64,000 nt of DNA from Scatophagus argus. Its lineage: Eukaryota; Chordata; Actinopteri; Scatophagidae. The translations under genes were made by a program, and so were the position numbers. Location: contig NC_058504.1 of NCBI RefSeq assembly GCF_020382885.2, positions 10,220,519 through 10,284,518 of the forward strand. Direction: 5' to 3'. Positions 36,201-47,576 of the stretch are shown here, in pieces; the first letter of the stretch is position 1, and each line of letters begins with the position of its first letter. Below the pieces are notes generated by a model. The model saw only the letters and a program-made list of their open reading frames with translations. It was not told where the DNA came from and ran no database searches.

Positions 36201-39200
36201 CAGGAGTGACAAATGTTTAATCCTGTACTGGATAATAAAGGAGAAAACAACTCAAATTGTGTGCTCTTGGAAGCTGCATCACGTGAATTTTTTTTTTTAA
36301 ACAGTCTTTAACAATATACAGTTATAACCAGTCATCTTTTGTCTTTTATGATATTTGCAAATTGTAAATTTGCTGAAGAAAATGTCCAGTTCCTACACTG
36401 TATATTCAACATTCACCTTTTTTAAACGTTTCCAACCTGACTCTACAACACATCTCTGGGTGTTCAGGGGTCACGATCCCAGTGACAGTCTGTGCCTGAG
36501 TCACATCAGGCGTAACAATCACATTTATTTATTGGACATTTATTCCACTATACACATTACCTTATATGTTTTGTTGCACAATTAACCTGCACTTTATAAG
36601 TCATTTCTGAGTAGCAATCCGTTTACATATGTTTACACTGTAGCTTTTTTAGTCTGTTATTTTATACACACAATCTGGTCAACCTGTTTTCTCTGCACTC
36701 TATTGTACTTTATGTAGCATATGTTAGTTTATTTAGTATATGTTAAGTCTATTTTCCTACTAACAGTTAGGCCTTTTTTGGTCGTTTGTTTGCTGATTTT
36801 TGACTAACCTACACTGCTGTAGTGGGCTACTGGATGATTGAATTTCCCTCGGGATCAGTAAAGTATCTATCTATCTATCCATCCATCCATCCATCCATCC
36901 ATCCATCCATCCACGCTGACACGCATACATGTTCCTGTGCGTGTGTTTTCTACCTGTAGAGCTCCAAACAGCATCATCTCCTCCTCGGTGCAGTCGATGT
37001 CCTCCAGCAGGATGGCCCAGCGCGCCTGCTCATACAGCTGGGTGAGACGCACAACATCGTACTGCATGGACAGAGAGGGTGAGTCGGGTGAGATCAGGAG
37101 AGGAGCACAAAGCCATACGTACACATGTACTTTATCTATAACAACGTGTGCACACACACACCTTGGGATCCATATCATAGAACGTAAAGTACTTGAAGCG
37201 AATCCAGACTCTGTCATTTTCTTGGATGCCCTGCTGCATAAGACAGCGGGATGAGTCCAACCACCTGCGAGGGGAAGAAAATAATATGAGTTTACATGTA
37301 ACACACTCATTCAAAGGTTTTTATTTGGCATTATAATACAACTTACAAGCCCAACATTCTTCATTTATATGCAAAATGGAAGTTCCCTGTCATACTTATT
37401 TCTTGTAGATATATTTTCCACTTTTTTTCTATTATTGATTAATTATCCTTAGGTTATTCAATATTTGTTTTATACAATTCTCATTTCTTATTGTCATTTT
37501 TTGTTGTTGTTGAATACATTGTGTTTTATGCTTACTTTTGCAACTTTATTTTAAAGCAGATTTGAGCTTGATCTCGAGAAAGGGACGGTGGAAGAGACAA
37601 AGAAAAGGGAGAGAGAAAATGAACTAAATAAATAAATAATAAATAAATAACAACCCAGTTTTTCTGGTGAAAACATGAGTGTGGTAACCAGTGGTTTTCT
37701 GTTTAACAGCAAACATTCAGAGTGGACAGAGTGGGTCTGACCTCTCAGCTGCTTCAGTAGCTAATCTAAGTTTAATTAGATAAACACTTCACAGCTGAAA
37801 CAGAGAGTTGTGTTAAAAAACCAGACTTCAGTGATCAAGACCAGGTCAAACTACATGCACCTGTGTGAGCTCGATTATAGCTGTCATTCAGACGGCGTAC
37901 CCAAAAAGTATGTGTGTGACTGCACCAAAACCTTAACGTGTTAATGTTATTACATCATAGCATTTCAAAGGATACGCTGTGGAATAAAAAAGGGGGACTG
38001 TGGTGAAGGATTCAGTCTTCAGGTGTGTGAACAGTAAAAATTGTGGGACTGCTGGTTCATAAGCTTCATAGCTGCTCACCACCATTCTGTCGACAGAAGG
38101 GTTTATCACACCAATCTGTGTGAACGCATACCTGCCATGGATGTGAGCCTTGTCCACCACACTGGCTGCGCGGTACTGCTTGGCTATGACCTCGGGGGTG
38201 GGGGGAGGCTGGGTGACTGACAGCATCTTGTAGATGGCCTCCATCTGAGGTGAGTCAGCAAAGTGAGCTGGCATGCCATCATACAGACAGGGCCGAGACA
38301 CTGCAAAGATATATGGGAAGGTTCCAGTCAAATTTCACAGGATAGCTCACTTTTACAGACATCAGGACAACAACTCTGATTCGATTTTTGCCTTTTTTTT
38401 TATTTGCTTTTCTCTACCAGGTCTCCCTTTGGATCATCATGTAGACTGTGTATATGAAGACGTGTGAGGAATTCAAAGTCAAAGGACAAAGCTGCAAAAT
38501 CTTTTGACAAATAGGTTGGTGAAAATGGGGGCCAGAAATAAAATCTTTGATCCTGCCTTTCTTACTGAAAGCCCATCAGTCATAAAACGTGTACATGTCA
38601 AGCCTGTAGTGTGAAACAAGTGTGATGAGTGTACCCGAGGTCAGGGGCACCTCGGTCAGGTCGTAGATCTCCTCAGTCGAGTCTTTATCTTTCTTCTTCT
38701 TTTTGTACTCTACAGGCCGAAGGAGTGACAGCTCTTCGGGGTGACGGATGTCTATGTAGGTAACAGAGAGGAAATCATTAAAATCTTTAAACAAAATGAC
38801 TTTGCCTCAGCTTTAATAGTGAAAGTACTGTGTTCCGAGTGACGGGACATAAGGAGACATTGGTTGTCCTCTCTACTTTACTCATTGATTTGATAATGTT
38901 CAAGAAATTCAGTGAACAAATAAGCCACGAGTTGTTATTATTAAAGGCAGCTCTGAATTAGTCATAACGTTAAAAGTTAAAAACAGGTGTGTGCAGCAGC
39001 CTAATGAGAATAGACCTAAAGATGAGAGTAGAAAGTAAGTGCCCGGGTTAATTTTAGCTCGTTCCTTTTCGGTTTGTCAGCTGATTAGTCTGCTAATCAG
39101 TGTCTTCTATTCATCAAAAAAAACAAAATGTTGTGTGATGCTCCTGAATGAGAATAGGTCCAAGCATGGGCAATGTGGTCCACACACACAGGTTTAGTGG

Positions 39201-42020
39201 TGGTGCTGAAAGTGTGGTCACTCATTTTGCACTGCACAACGGTCCACACAGAGCTGGTGAATTATGGCCAAATGTCAAATTAACAATGTGCTGACCCAGC
39301 CAGTCACAGAAAACATTATTGGCCTCTTGCGTGAATAGAAAGTGAGCAAGAGGGAAGGAAACAAGGACAGAATACATAAAATTAAACATGAAAAGAAGGA
39401 AAGGAAACAAAACAAGAACTATTTTTTCACTAACTCAATAACACTTCATTTTTTCAGCAACTTGAAAGACCAGCTGTTCTTGGATCAGTCAATTTAGAGT
39501 CCAGCAGTATTCAACTCCAGGTTTGTCAAATCTGCCTTCTGAAACAGCCTGCGGGTCATCAGCTGACACACTCCCACCGGTTTTACGTTTGTTACCAGTT
39601 TATTGGACGACTTTGGTATGGTTTTTCATGGACTCTGTGTTGCAACAGTAATGTGTCTGACTCAAGATCAGAAGGCTGCATATTGAAATCATGTCAGGGT
39701 TAAACCTCATGAAAGGAACACACACAAAAAAGACTTTTCATGCACAGCTAAACAGGAAGGAAACACGGAAAGAGGGTCTGAATCCAGTCGTCTGAACTGA
39801 TGGACTTTGCGGGTGCATTCGGGTCTGCGGTCTCAGGTGGACTTTCTGCAGACTTCCAGAGAGTCTGTGTCACGGCCTTGTAGTCCACAAGTCCAGAGGG
39901 TGAACAACTGGATTCATCAGAAAAAGGAAGAAAAGAAGGATGAAGAAAAGAAAGCAAGATGGAGGGAAGAAGAAAAGAAGAGAAGGACACTGATGTGAAG
40001 AAGGGTGGGAGGACAGAAAAAGGGAAAACAAAATAAATGAAGAGAAAATGAAGAGACGAAATGAAGTAAAAGAAGCAAACAAAAGAGTGGAAAGAGACAA
40101 TGAAACAGAGAAGAAATGAAATAAGGAAGTAAAAGAAGGAAAGGAGGAATAGGGAAAGAAAGAAGAAAAGAAAGAAGCAAAAACGAGAGGAAAGAACTTG
40201 AAAGAAAATAAAAGAATGAAAAAAAGGATGAAACTCACTGAGCATTTTGCAGATGCCCATCACGGTCTGGAAGACGGGGTTGGAGAAGCAGGCTCGGAGC
40301 CTCAGGGTGATGCCACTGGGCAGACACAGCCTCAAGGGCTTATGCTGGGGCATGAAGAACAGCCTGGCGTCGGCGTGGATGCCATATTTCTCCAGAGACC
40401 AGGCTGTCCGCAGCAGCCACCGCTGCTTCTGCTCCCACCACAGCGCATGGTCTGACCAATCACGCTTGATCTCTGCAGAGGACAGATAACAAAACAGATG
40501 TCAGTGCAAACGGAAGCAGAGCTAACAGCCATTGGTTTTGAAACCTGATTTGCATGGTCTCTTATATCGCAGAACAAAAGTGAATTTTCTCTATCAAAGT
40601 CCACACAGTTTTTCTCACCAAGAACTCAAAAGTGTTTCGCAAACCACTGGACATTTTCTGTCATTATTTTCTGTTTTCTATCTTCTCCCACCAGTCTACA
40701 TTTTGTTATCAGGCTTGGTGACCAATTTCTCTGATAAGTTTCGTCTCCTGGACTCAGTGGACAGACTGGTGTGGTGTTAGCTTGGCTATGTCTCGGAGGG
40801 TGGAGGCAGACAGAGTCTACTAAAGAGGATAATGCAGAATATGTGTGGATGTGGAAGATTCGGACTTGTTGGAAGGCCTGTCGTTGACCTCTCCAACCGA
40901 GGTAAAGTCACGAGTGGTTCTCTCGGTCAGTTCACTTCCAGACCAAACCGGTTCTTGATTGGTTAGCTTATGAATGGAGGAAGGTTGTGCGGCAGTAGTG
41001 TGTCCGACTTCAAATCAGAAGGTTGCGTCTTCAGGTCATGTCATGGTCAATATTTCTTACCCTGATGCTCTGTTGGAAGGATGTTTCTTAAATTGGGTTA
41101 CATCTTTCACAATTACATCTTTCATTTGACGCACAATTACACTGACAGGAAATGATAAACATAACCCAACCCTATTAATTCAGAATAACCTGATTAGCGG
41201 TGATATGGCATTTTAAATGTCTGTGTGAAAGGCACTGTCAAATGCTGTCAAATGAGTGAGCGCAGTCACAGACTTTGAAACGAAAGAAGGAACCAAGGAG
41301 AAAAGAGGAGGAAAGAGGAAATGAAACAAGGAAGAAATAGAAGGAAATAAGGAAACTAAAGAAGAAAGCAAAAGAATCACACAAAGAAGCGTTTGTCAAG
41401 TGCTTTTAGCTTTTCTTGTATGAAATCAATTTTGAATACTTTGTGGAAAATGTTACTGAATAAATTACACACGCACTTAATTTTGAAAATGAAGCATTAT
41501 CGGATTCATTTGCTTGTCTTGTACATTTCAGGATTATAATTCAGTTTAATAGTGTTGAATTTGTGACATGTATGCAAAAAAAGGACTAGACATTGTGTTT
41601 GCTGTGTCACAAAGTGAAGATGCTCTGGTCATTGCTATAAAAAAAAGTATAAATACACCCTTCAAAAATCAATAAAAAGATAATCTGGAAAAACAAAGGG
41701 TTATATGATGCACACAAAATACATTCTTATCTAACGCATGACTTATGATAAAGTAATGTGTGCAGGATGCATCATGAATTCCTTTCTAAATGTTCCTCAA
41801 ACTATATGTGAATTCCTACATGTCCATGCAAAGTGTGTAACTATATTTAGTCTGTGCACAGCTGAGACAAACAGAGACAGACACACAGTGACCCACGTGT
41901 CTTTTCCACCAGTTTTAGGATGACCCCTCCGACGTGGAGGTCAGAGGTCACGCTGACGGTGACAGGAGGCGCATCAGATCCCAGGTCCTCCACCGTCACT
42001 GACAGGTCCCACGAAGCCAT
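33288..42020 (-). CDS. fermt3: Fermitin family member 3 (kindlin-3)
   Basis: Kindlin-3 binds beta-integrin tails and, with talin, activates integrins in blood cells. Exons (minus): 41897-42020, 40239-40472, 38635-38751, 38132-38300, 37162-37264, 36954-37061, 36045-36179, 35686-35732, 35446-35570, 34978-35084, 34636-34857, 34232-34356, 33821-33962 and 33288-33467; 645 codons plus stop, frame intact (human 667). The F0 domain starts [16 protein letters not shown] and includes [19 protein letters not shown]1 has [12 protein letters not shown] and a Lys-rich loop (KKKKKDKD). F2 carries a PH domain from residue 346 ([14 protein letters not shown], to [16 protein letters not shown]). F3 holds the integrin-contact Gln-Trp at 577-578 in [13 protein letters not shown] and ends KLTGGHEAL. 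It is kindlin-3 rather than -1 or -2 by overall similarity and by its place beside trpt1 and macrod1. Confidence 0.96.
36185..36211 (-). repeat. fermt3: 9-bp tandem repeat forming the 3' splice site of a fermt3 exon
   Basis: The unit GGAGTGACA occurs three times on the plus strand. On the sense strand this gives TGTCACTCC repeats directly before the CCCGCAG acceptor of exon 36045-36179, so the minisatellite supplies the pyrimidine-rich tract. Confidence 0.9.
36842..36912 (+). mobile_element. LINE 3' tail with (ATCT)n/(ATCC)n microsatellite
   Basis: AATTTCCCTCGGGATCAGTA followed by AAGTATCTATCTATC is a standard fish LINE 3' end, and the tail runs into a perfect ATCC tetranucleotide array. A/T-rich sequence from about 36560 may belong to the same element. 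It lies in a fermt3 intron, close to the donor of exon 36954-37061. Confidence 0.65.
39631..39702 (+). pseudogene. tRNA-Trp pseudogene, anticodon changed to CAA
   Basis: The 72 bases align without gaps to vertebrate tRNA-Trp (CCA). The anticodon arm reads TCTGA CTCAAGA TCAGA with an intact stem, and the T arm is GGCTGCATATTGAAATCATG, with several changes. The anticodon would be CAA instead of CCA, the B box is damaged, and the acceptor stem is mismatched. It lies in a fermt3 intron, antisense to the host. Confidence 0.75.
39915..40232 (+). repeat. About 300-base polypurine tract next to a fermt3 donor
   Basis: The plus strand is almost pure A/G (AAGAAAAGAAGG-type words) with few interruptions. 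On the sense strand of fermt3 this is a polypyrimidine tract that starts within about ten bases of the donor of exon 40239-40472. The long open frames here (39748-40353 minus and others) come from the base bias. Confidence 0.9.
40978..41049 (+). pseudogene. tRNA-Trp pseudogene, anticodon changed to TCA
   Basis: The 72 bases align without gaps to tRNA-Trp. The D-loop region reads GCGGCAGTAG, the anticodon arm TCCGA CTTCAAA TCAGA (one stem mismatch, anticodon TCA), then AGGTTGCGTCTTCAGGTCAT. The acceptor stem start (aggaag) does not pair with the end. It lies in fermt3 intron 1, antisense to the host and 1.3 kb from the other copy. Confidence 0.7.
41278..41395 (+). repeat. Second polypurine tract in fermt3 intron 1
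   Basis: A/G-rich words (GGAAGAAATAGAAGGAAATA type) continue for about 115 bases, similar in texture to 39915-40232. No gene is seen between 40473 and 41896 apart from the tRNA-Trp relic. Confidence 0.8.
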
Positions 42021-42860
42021 ACTGGGAGAGAGAGAGAGAGAGAAAGAAATGCAGGAGACAAGTCTGACGGAGTGGAGTAGACGGATAGCAGGACAGAAAG
42101 AGTGAAAGAATGAATGGAACAGATTTAGTAAAAATGCCAAACTGGTGACAAATTGTTGTGAAAGGCTCAACAAATACTCTTTAAACAATCTGTTATGTGT
42201 GACAAATGTTAATTCTTGTGTCTTTGTTCAGTACAAATATGAAACAGCTCAGACAAAGCAGTCAAAGACAAGAAGATGAACAAGACTTACAATGAATCAC
42301 CTGAGTGAGGCGACGCTTTCATTTGTTTTTCCATCCCGCTGATTAAATGGCTTATATCATCTCTTTAAGTCCAGTCCAGACATTAAAAGTGTTCAGATGT
42401 GTCATATGTGTCGTATTGCCGAAGTGTTTTAGCTATTAATAATTTAGAGGTGATTATATGCCATGAAATGATACATTTTGCTTCATGAATAAATTGTAAA
42501 AATGCTTGAATTAAATGACAGCTGGTGTGGGTTCTAATGTTTTCTGGCTTATTTCATAAAAGAGAAATGTGACTAGCAGACATTTCTGTTTCATTTTTAA
42601 GAAGGTAACCGTAATAATTGACATTTAAAAAAATGTTTGGTAGAATTGATAATACAAAACTGATCCAGTTTTCCAGGACATTTTAAATATTAAAAGACAC
42701 CATGAGAGGACAGATGACCTGTCAAGCATACTTTAGCCAATAAACTGCCAATTGAACTCAGGGTTCAATTATCACATGATACTGAGCAACAGTGACACAC
42801 ATACACACACATACACCAGATGGATTTGTTGATTTTAGCAACACATCCAGTTCAATGAAT

Positions 42861-42911
42861 ACTTCCTTTTTCTAACTTGAACCATCATCATGGACACAGA
42901 CTTCCGCTTTC
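42861..42911 (-). promoter_or_regulatory. fermt3: Two PU.1/ETS-type sites upstream of fermt3
   Basis: On the minus strand, GAAAAAGGAAGT (42872-42861) and GAAAGCGGAAGT (42911-42900) both match the purine-rich PU.1-type ETS consensus. They lie about 0.85 kb upstream of the fermt3 start codon; a leader exon probably ends at the donor-like CATT|gtaagt near 42292. PU.1-type control would fit the blood-cell expression known for kindlin-3. Confidence 0.45.
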
Positions 42912-43912
42912 TGACCCGCCCAAGGTGTTCCTCCAGTGCCAACACAGAAACACACTCCATGTGTATGAAAGTGTAATCCCATCTTAAAGATATTACATTT
43001 CAAGTTTAAAATGCCTGTCTTTGCTTCATGTATCTGTATTTTCAAAGACTACGATGTAACAACGAATAGATGACATGTCTGCACCCTTCTTCACCTCTGC
43101 TGGAGGCCGAAACTTTCTTTAGCTGCATGTTTCTTAATACAAGTTCTGATCTGTGACCAGGTCATTTAATGTGACCTAAATATGACCCCACACCTGCATA
43201 CACACTCTGCCCTAACACTCTCTCTCTGTGTCCTCATGATTAGTGCCATTCTCTGTCACACACCCAAACTTTGAAGGACAATACCGTTTGTCTCCTCGGT
43301 CCAAAGTTTCGAGAAATGGAAAGGGACTCCCGTGCCTCTTGGATCTCTGAAGCAATTTCCCAGGGTTTTTAATTTTGCTGTGCAAATGTGCAGCAGTTTA
43401 ACCTCTCTTGGGCTGAGCAGCTTGTGGTCTGTGCAGCGATGTCCGCGCTTGCTTTTGTCACTTTTGTCAAGAAACACTTCCTGTTACTTTGTCAGTTTCC
43501 GCCAGGCGGAAATGGGTTCAAGTTTTGACTGACAATCTCTGTGGCAATGTGTGTGTGTATCTGCATGCATCATACTAGGGAGACTGTGAGATATTAAATG
43601 GACAGACAACACATATTATCACCCTCCTCCCTCTGTTTTAGTCTTTTCTCTTCCTTTTTCTTGAGAACTGCAAGTGCACATGCAATCGACTGATGAGGGA
43701 TATTTTATGTGCAAGATCAGCAGTGAGTAATTGGGTGTGTGTGTCATGGATGGATGGATGGATGTAATTTTGTTGATGTGTCCAAGACTAGAATAAATAG
43801 GTATAGGTTAAGCTATGAGAGCCAGTAACTTAAACTTAAACTATAATTTCCTTAAAATGGCAGCAGACTTAAGGCTCAAATTGTACTGATAGTATCCAAT
43901 CAAAAATACAGT

Positions 43913-43927
43913 CCACTAGGTGGCGAC
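43913..43927 (+). promoter_or_regulatory. Near-consensus CTCF site between fermt3 and macrod1
   Basis: CCACTAGGTGGCGAC differs from the CTCF core consensus only at its last position. It lies in the divergent intergenic gap (42021-45363) between the two genes. Motif match only. Confidence 0.35.
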
Positions 43928-44368
43928 ACACTGTACTTCGGGGTTACAGAGTCGATTGGGAAAATATAGTTTTAACGAAGACATGTGGCATCTTTATTTA
44001 AATTACGTGTTATGGATATGCGCAATCAAAAAGCTACAGTGTAGCAAGTATTTCTGTAGATGTATTTATTTCTCCCCAAATATATTGCTTACCACAGAGG
44101 ATCGTTATTTTAACTGTCTTTATTGCTATTTGAACTTTCCATTTACCTCGGAAATCGGAATTTCCGACCCAGATCTTTCCAAGTTCCGAGTGTAATTGAA
44201 TGCAGCAGAAGCAGAAGCGTTTTCTCAGGCACACCAGGCTGTATTTCTGCACTGTTTTGTTTCAAATATTCACAGCGGTTTTTACAAAGCCAGCTTACGT
44301 ATTTTCCTCCCCACTTTCAGCAGCTCACAAAGAGAAAGTTAATGCTGTGTAATGTATCTGTTTTTCAG

Positions 44369-44650
44369 TGCAGTGCTGCTCCTGCCTGTATTGATAGTAG
44401 TAGCAATGATGCTGCTGTTAGTACATCAGAGACAGCAGCTAGCATAACTACTACTTTAGCATCAGCAAGCACTGCTTCTCCTGTACCTTCCCCAACAAGT
44501 GCTGCCCCAAAGCAGCCTGCTCAGCTACCTAATGACTTAAATGGCAATGCTCCATCTCAGCCAATACTGGGTAGTTACCCAAAGCGTGCGTTTGGTACAA
44601 CATTAAGATCATTTAATCCTGCCTGGTACCGCACACGATCATGGCAAAGC
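44369..44650 (+). mobile_element. hAT-type / TTF-zinc-finger (ZMYM-like) transposase N-terminal fragment
   Basis: After an acceptor-like TTTTTCAG, an open frame runs through a Ser/Thr/Ala-rich stretch and then LPNDLNGNAPSQPILGSYPK and FNPAWYRTRSW. This is the lead-in to the TTF-type zinc finger found in hAT-related ZMYM1-like proteins (typically SFxPxWxxxxxWLEYS). It breaks off right there (QSRSSVFR), before the zinc ligands, so it is a truncated relic. It sits about 0.7 kb upstream of the macrod1 start. Confidence 0.65.
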
Positions 44651-44999
44651 AGGAGCTCAGTGTTCAGGTGGGACACCCAAGTTGGACAGGTCTGGAGGAC
44701 AGAGGCCTGACAAAGTGCAGTCCACTTCTCCAGGTTGGGGTTGAACACATAGCTAACAACCCAATTCAATGAAGAAAACACTGTTACTATAAGCACAGGG
44801 GGAAAAAGTGCTGGAGCATGATGTGTACGCATGCTGCCCCTTCACATTTCTGAGTTCCCCCTCATATATGCCGGCCTAGAACCGGCCCTGCTGTAGCCTA
44901 TTTACTATAAGTTTGGGTTGTCCAGAGTGCCCACATCTCCTAATTCCAATATTTCCTACAGCCCGGAAGGGGGCGTAAACTTTGGCTTTTCCATGTCAT

Positions 45000-45363
45000 G
45001 TCAGTCAGGGTTTACATCCGGTGTGAGAGTAAAATTTGAGCTGCGTGGTTCACATTGCACCACATCCTTTTCGCTGGTAACCACATTAATCGTTTAACAC
45101 TGACACTGGACACCACATTAACACCTACTGACACCTCTTAAGGTTTGCGGTATAGCGGAAGCCGAACGGCACCCCTCTGGAAATGGTACATTCCACACAC
45201 GTTAACGTTCAAAACAAATATGGCACACACGTATCAGCGCCGCTGAGAACGTCAAGAGTGTACGTTAGAATTGAAAACGAAACTTAGCTACAGTTCTGCC
45301 TGACGCTGATCTCTGTGTAGCCATAACAAGTCAAACTGTCAGTCCACCTGGTGTGATTCAGGC
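45000..45363 (+). promoter_or_regulatory. macrod1: macrod1 promoter and 5' UTR
   Basis: The sequence before the macrod1 ATG has scattered CpGs and no TATA box. ACATCCGGTGTG near 45014 is ETS-like (minus CCGGATGT). Position is inferred from the gene alone. Confidence 0.4.
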
Positions 45364-47576
45364 ATGGCACTACAAATATCTGCTCTGTCCTCACATATCA
45401 GCGTCCCTCTGTACACCGGCCCTCTGTCCCGTGCCCGTGCTAGCTTCCAGGGAGCCGGTGTCAAGTTCAAACACATTTTAGCTCCTCGAACCCCCCAGCT
45501 TGGAGACAAGCCAGCAACAAGTTCTCTCCGCGGCCATATTAACGCTGCCCACCGAAGTGAGAAGTTTTCAGCAACAACGACAGCAGCTCTTTGGAAGTCC
45601 AGCCAGGGAAACGGTTCTTCCTCACCCCGTGGGAGGAGAAGCTGGCTGGGGAAGTTCGCCCTCGGTCTCACCATCGGAGTGAGCGCAGTCGCGCTGAGCC
45701 AAACTCTCCACACCGGGACCCTTACCGCCATGGCCCTCAAAGTTAACCTGAACTCCGCTGAGGGGGACTGGAAGAAGACCAAGGGTGAGACTGTTCAAAC
45801 AAAGCCGAGAATTTCATATTAAGACAGTAATTTTGCAGTGTGCTTTGGCAACAAACGGAATAGGAAACGTGTGCTGTCACATGACCAAAACACCTGTCCT
45901 GCAGTCAGTCACAGACTGACCATACAAACACAACTCTGAAAGAGTAAAATAAGTTATTTTGTAATATCAGAGAAGAGTTAGTACATTATAAACAAACAAT
46001 ATAAAGTACAAGATATAAAACAAAATTTGGGCAACTATAATGATTTTAATTAATTATCTAACCTAAAGTAATGGTTAAAATGATATTTCAGTTACAAGAC
46101 CAATAGATATTCATTTGAGTAATAATATAAAATTAAGAAAAGAAAATGAGTGAGTTTGAGAGGCTGTGACTAGCAGATATTTGGGGCTTTACATTTAAAC
46201 TAGTCATGCAGTAAATCTGTCCCCGAACAAACAGGAACTTTAAAGCAAAAGCTACACAAAGACCATTAAGCACTGTCTGGTTAGTATAATCTCACAGTAC
46301 ACTTGGCACTTTAGGGTATTCCTGTTTATCTGAAGGGTGTGCATGAGCTGTTTTGTCCTGTTCTGCATCAAGCTTTTCTTCAGTCCGGTATGCCACAAGT
46401 GCCAAGTTTTTCTGTTTTGTAGCCCAAAAAATATATTTACAAAATATGTCAAATATGTCTAGCTGTCATCATGTCATTTACTGTTTGTTCTTTTCTCATT
46501 GCGTCTTGCAGACTTCTTGCTGTCTTTGTCTGTGAAGGACAGACGTCAGTACTACAGGCCTTCTACTTTTGTGCCACTGGACGACATCCCAGTGTGGACT
46601 CCCACTGCAGGTCAGACAGCCACGATCTTTGGGTGGGTGGTAGGGTTTCTGGGAGGGGTGCACAGACATGGTTACTTTAGCCAGTGTTATCAAATATTTG
46701 GCCACATCACATCAAATGATTTTTACACTAAGCATTTCACGTGAGACAATTCTGTATTATGAGCAACATAAGGATAGTAGAAAACACCTTGTGTGCAACA
46801 TGTCCATACACAATATTACACCTCTGATGCACACAGATACGCATGCAGAAAGCAAAAGACGAGCATAATGAAATCAGATGTAACATCAGAAGTTAATCAC
46901 ATGTTGTCAAATTAGTGCTTCCAACTGTTTGTTTTGTTTGTGTCATTATAACCTATATGGAATTTGAAGTAAATGGTTATATTTTTGTCTGTTTACACCA
47001 AAAAGCCTCAAATATATAGAGTAGGTAAATTGTATCCCAGGTAGTTTGTCTGCCAACCCCAGTTTAAAGGCTGTATTACTCAAATGTGATGGAACAAATC
47101 AGTTGTTTCCATCTAGTGCACATAAATAAGCATGGTATGCTGGACAGAAATAATCTTATACTTACTGCAGTCAAGAAAACAAATATTGCTTTTGAACATT
47201 GTTTTCTTGGAAGATTCGTTGAAGCTTACTGTGTGGGTAAACCCCCCTCAAAACAGTGAACAAAGAAAGCCAGTTAAGTAGGTTTATACTGTATATCAGT
47301 TTTGTATCTGAATCTTTAACAGAGTAGAACAGGGTATACCCAGTGCAAAGTTTTTCCACTGTTATGATTTTGTTGTTTAGGAGTAAGACAGATTCCTTGT
47401 ACAGGCTTTCCAAGTAAATAAAGCTGATCCTGAGTCTGAATGTACTGATGGATGTGTCTCATTACCAGGTGGTTCTGAGCAAACTCTCTACCCGAGGAAT
47501 GAAAAACTGGACCAGAAGATTTCCCTCTACAGTGGAGACATCACCAAGCTGGAGGTAGACGCTATTGTTAATGCAG
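45364..47576 (+). CDS. macrod1: ADP-ribose glycohydrolase MACROD1, first three exons; rest outside window
   Basis: MACROD1 removes ADP-ribose from acidic side chains and hydrolyses O-acetyl-ADP-ribose; the human protein is mainly mitochondrial. Exons: 45364-45784, 46512-46610 and 47469-47576, together 209 codons plus one base. The N-terminus MALQISALSSHISVPLYTG is Arg/Ser-rich without acids, like a mitochondrial presequence, and RSWLGKFALGLTIGVSAVAL is a hydrophobic stretch. The conserved core then begins: DWKKTKDFLLSLSVKDRRQYYRP, VPLDDIPVWTP, and the macrodomain start KISLYSGDITKLEVDAIVNA, where the asparagine and alanine open the ADP-ribose binding loop (NAAN). The next canonical exon should start ANSSLLGGGG and is not found before 64000. 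Confidence 0.94.

Noticed and set aside
39748-40353. 201-codon minus-strand ORF rich in Phe, Leu and Ser
   Set aside because: Only its upstream end is real (fermt3 exon 40239-40472). The Phe/Ser/Leu part is a translation of the intronic polypyrimidine tract past the splice donor.
39631-41049. Functional tRNA genes
   Set aside because: Both tRNA-Trp-like copies have damaged internal promoter boxes, broken acceptor stems and altered anticodons.
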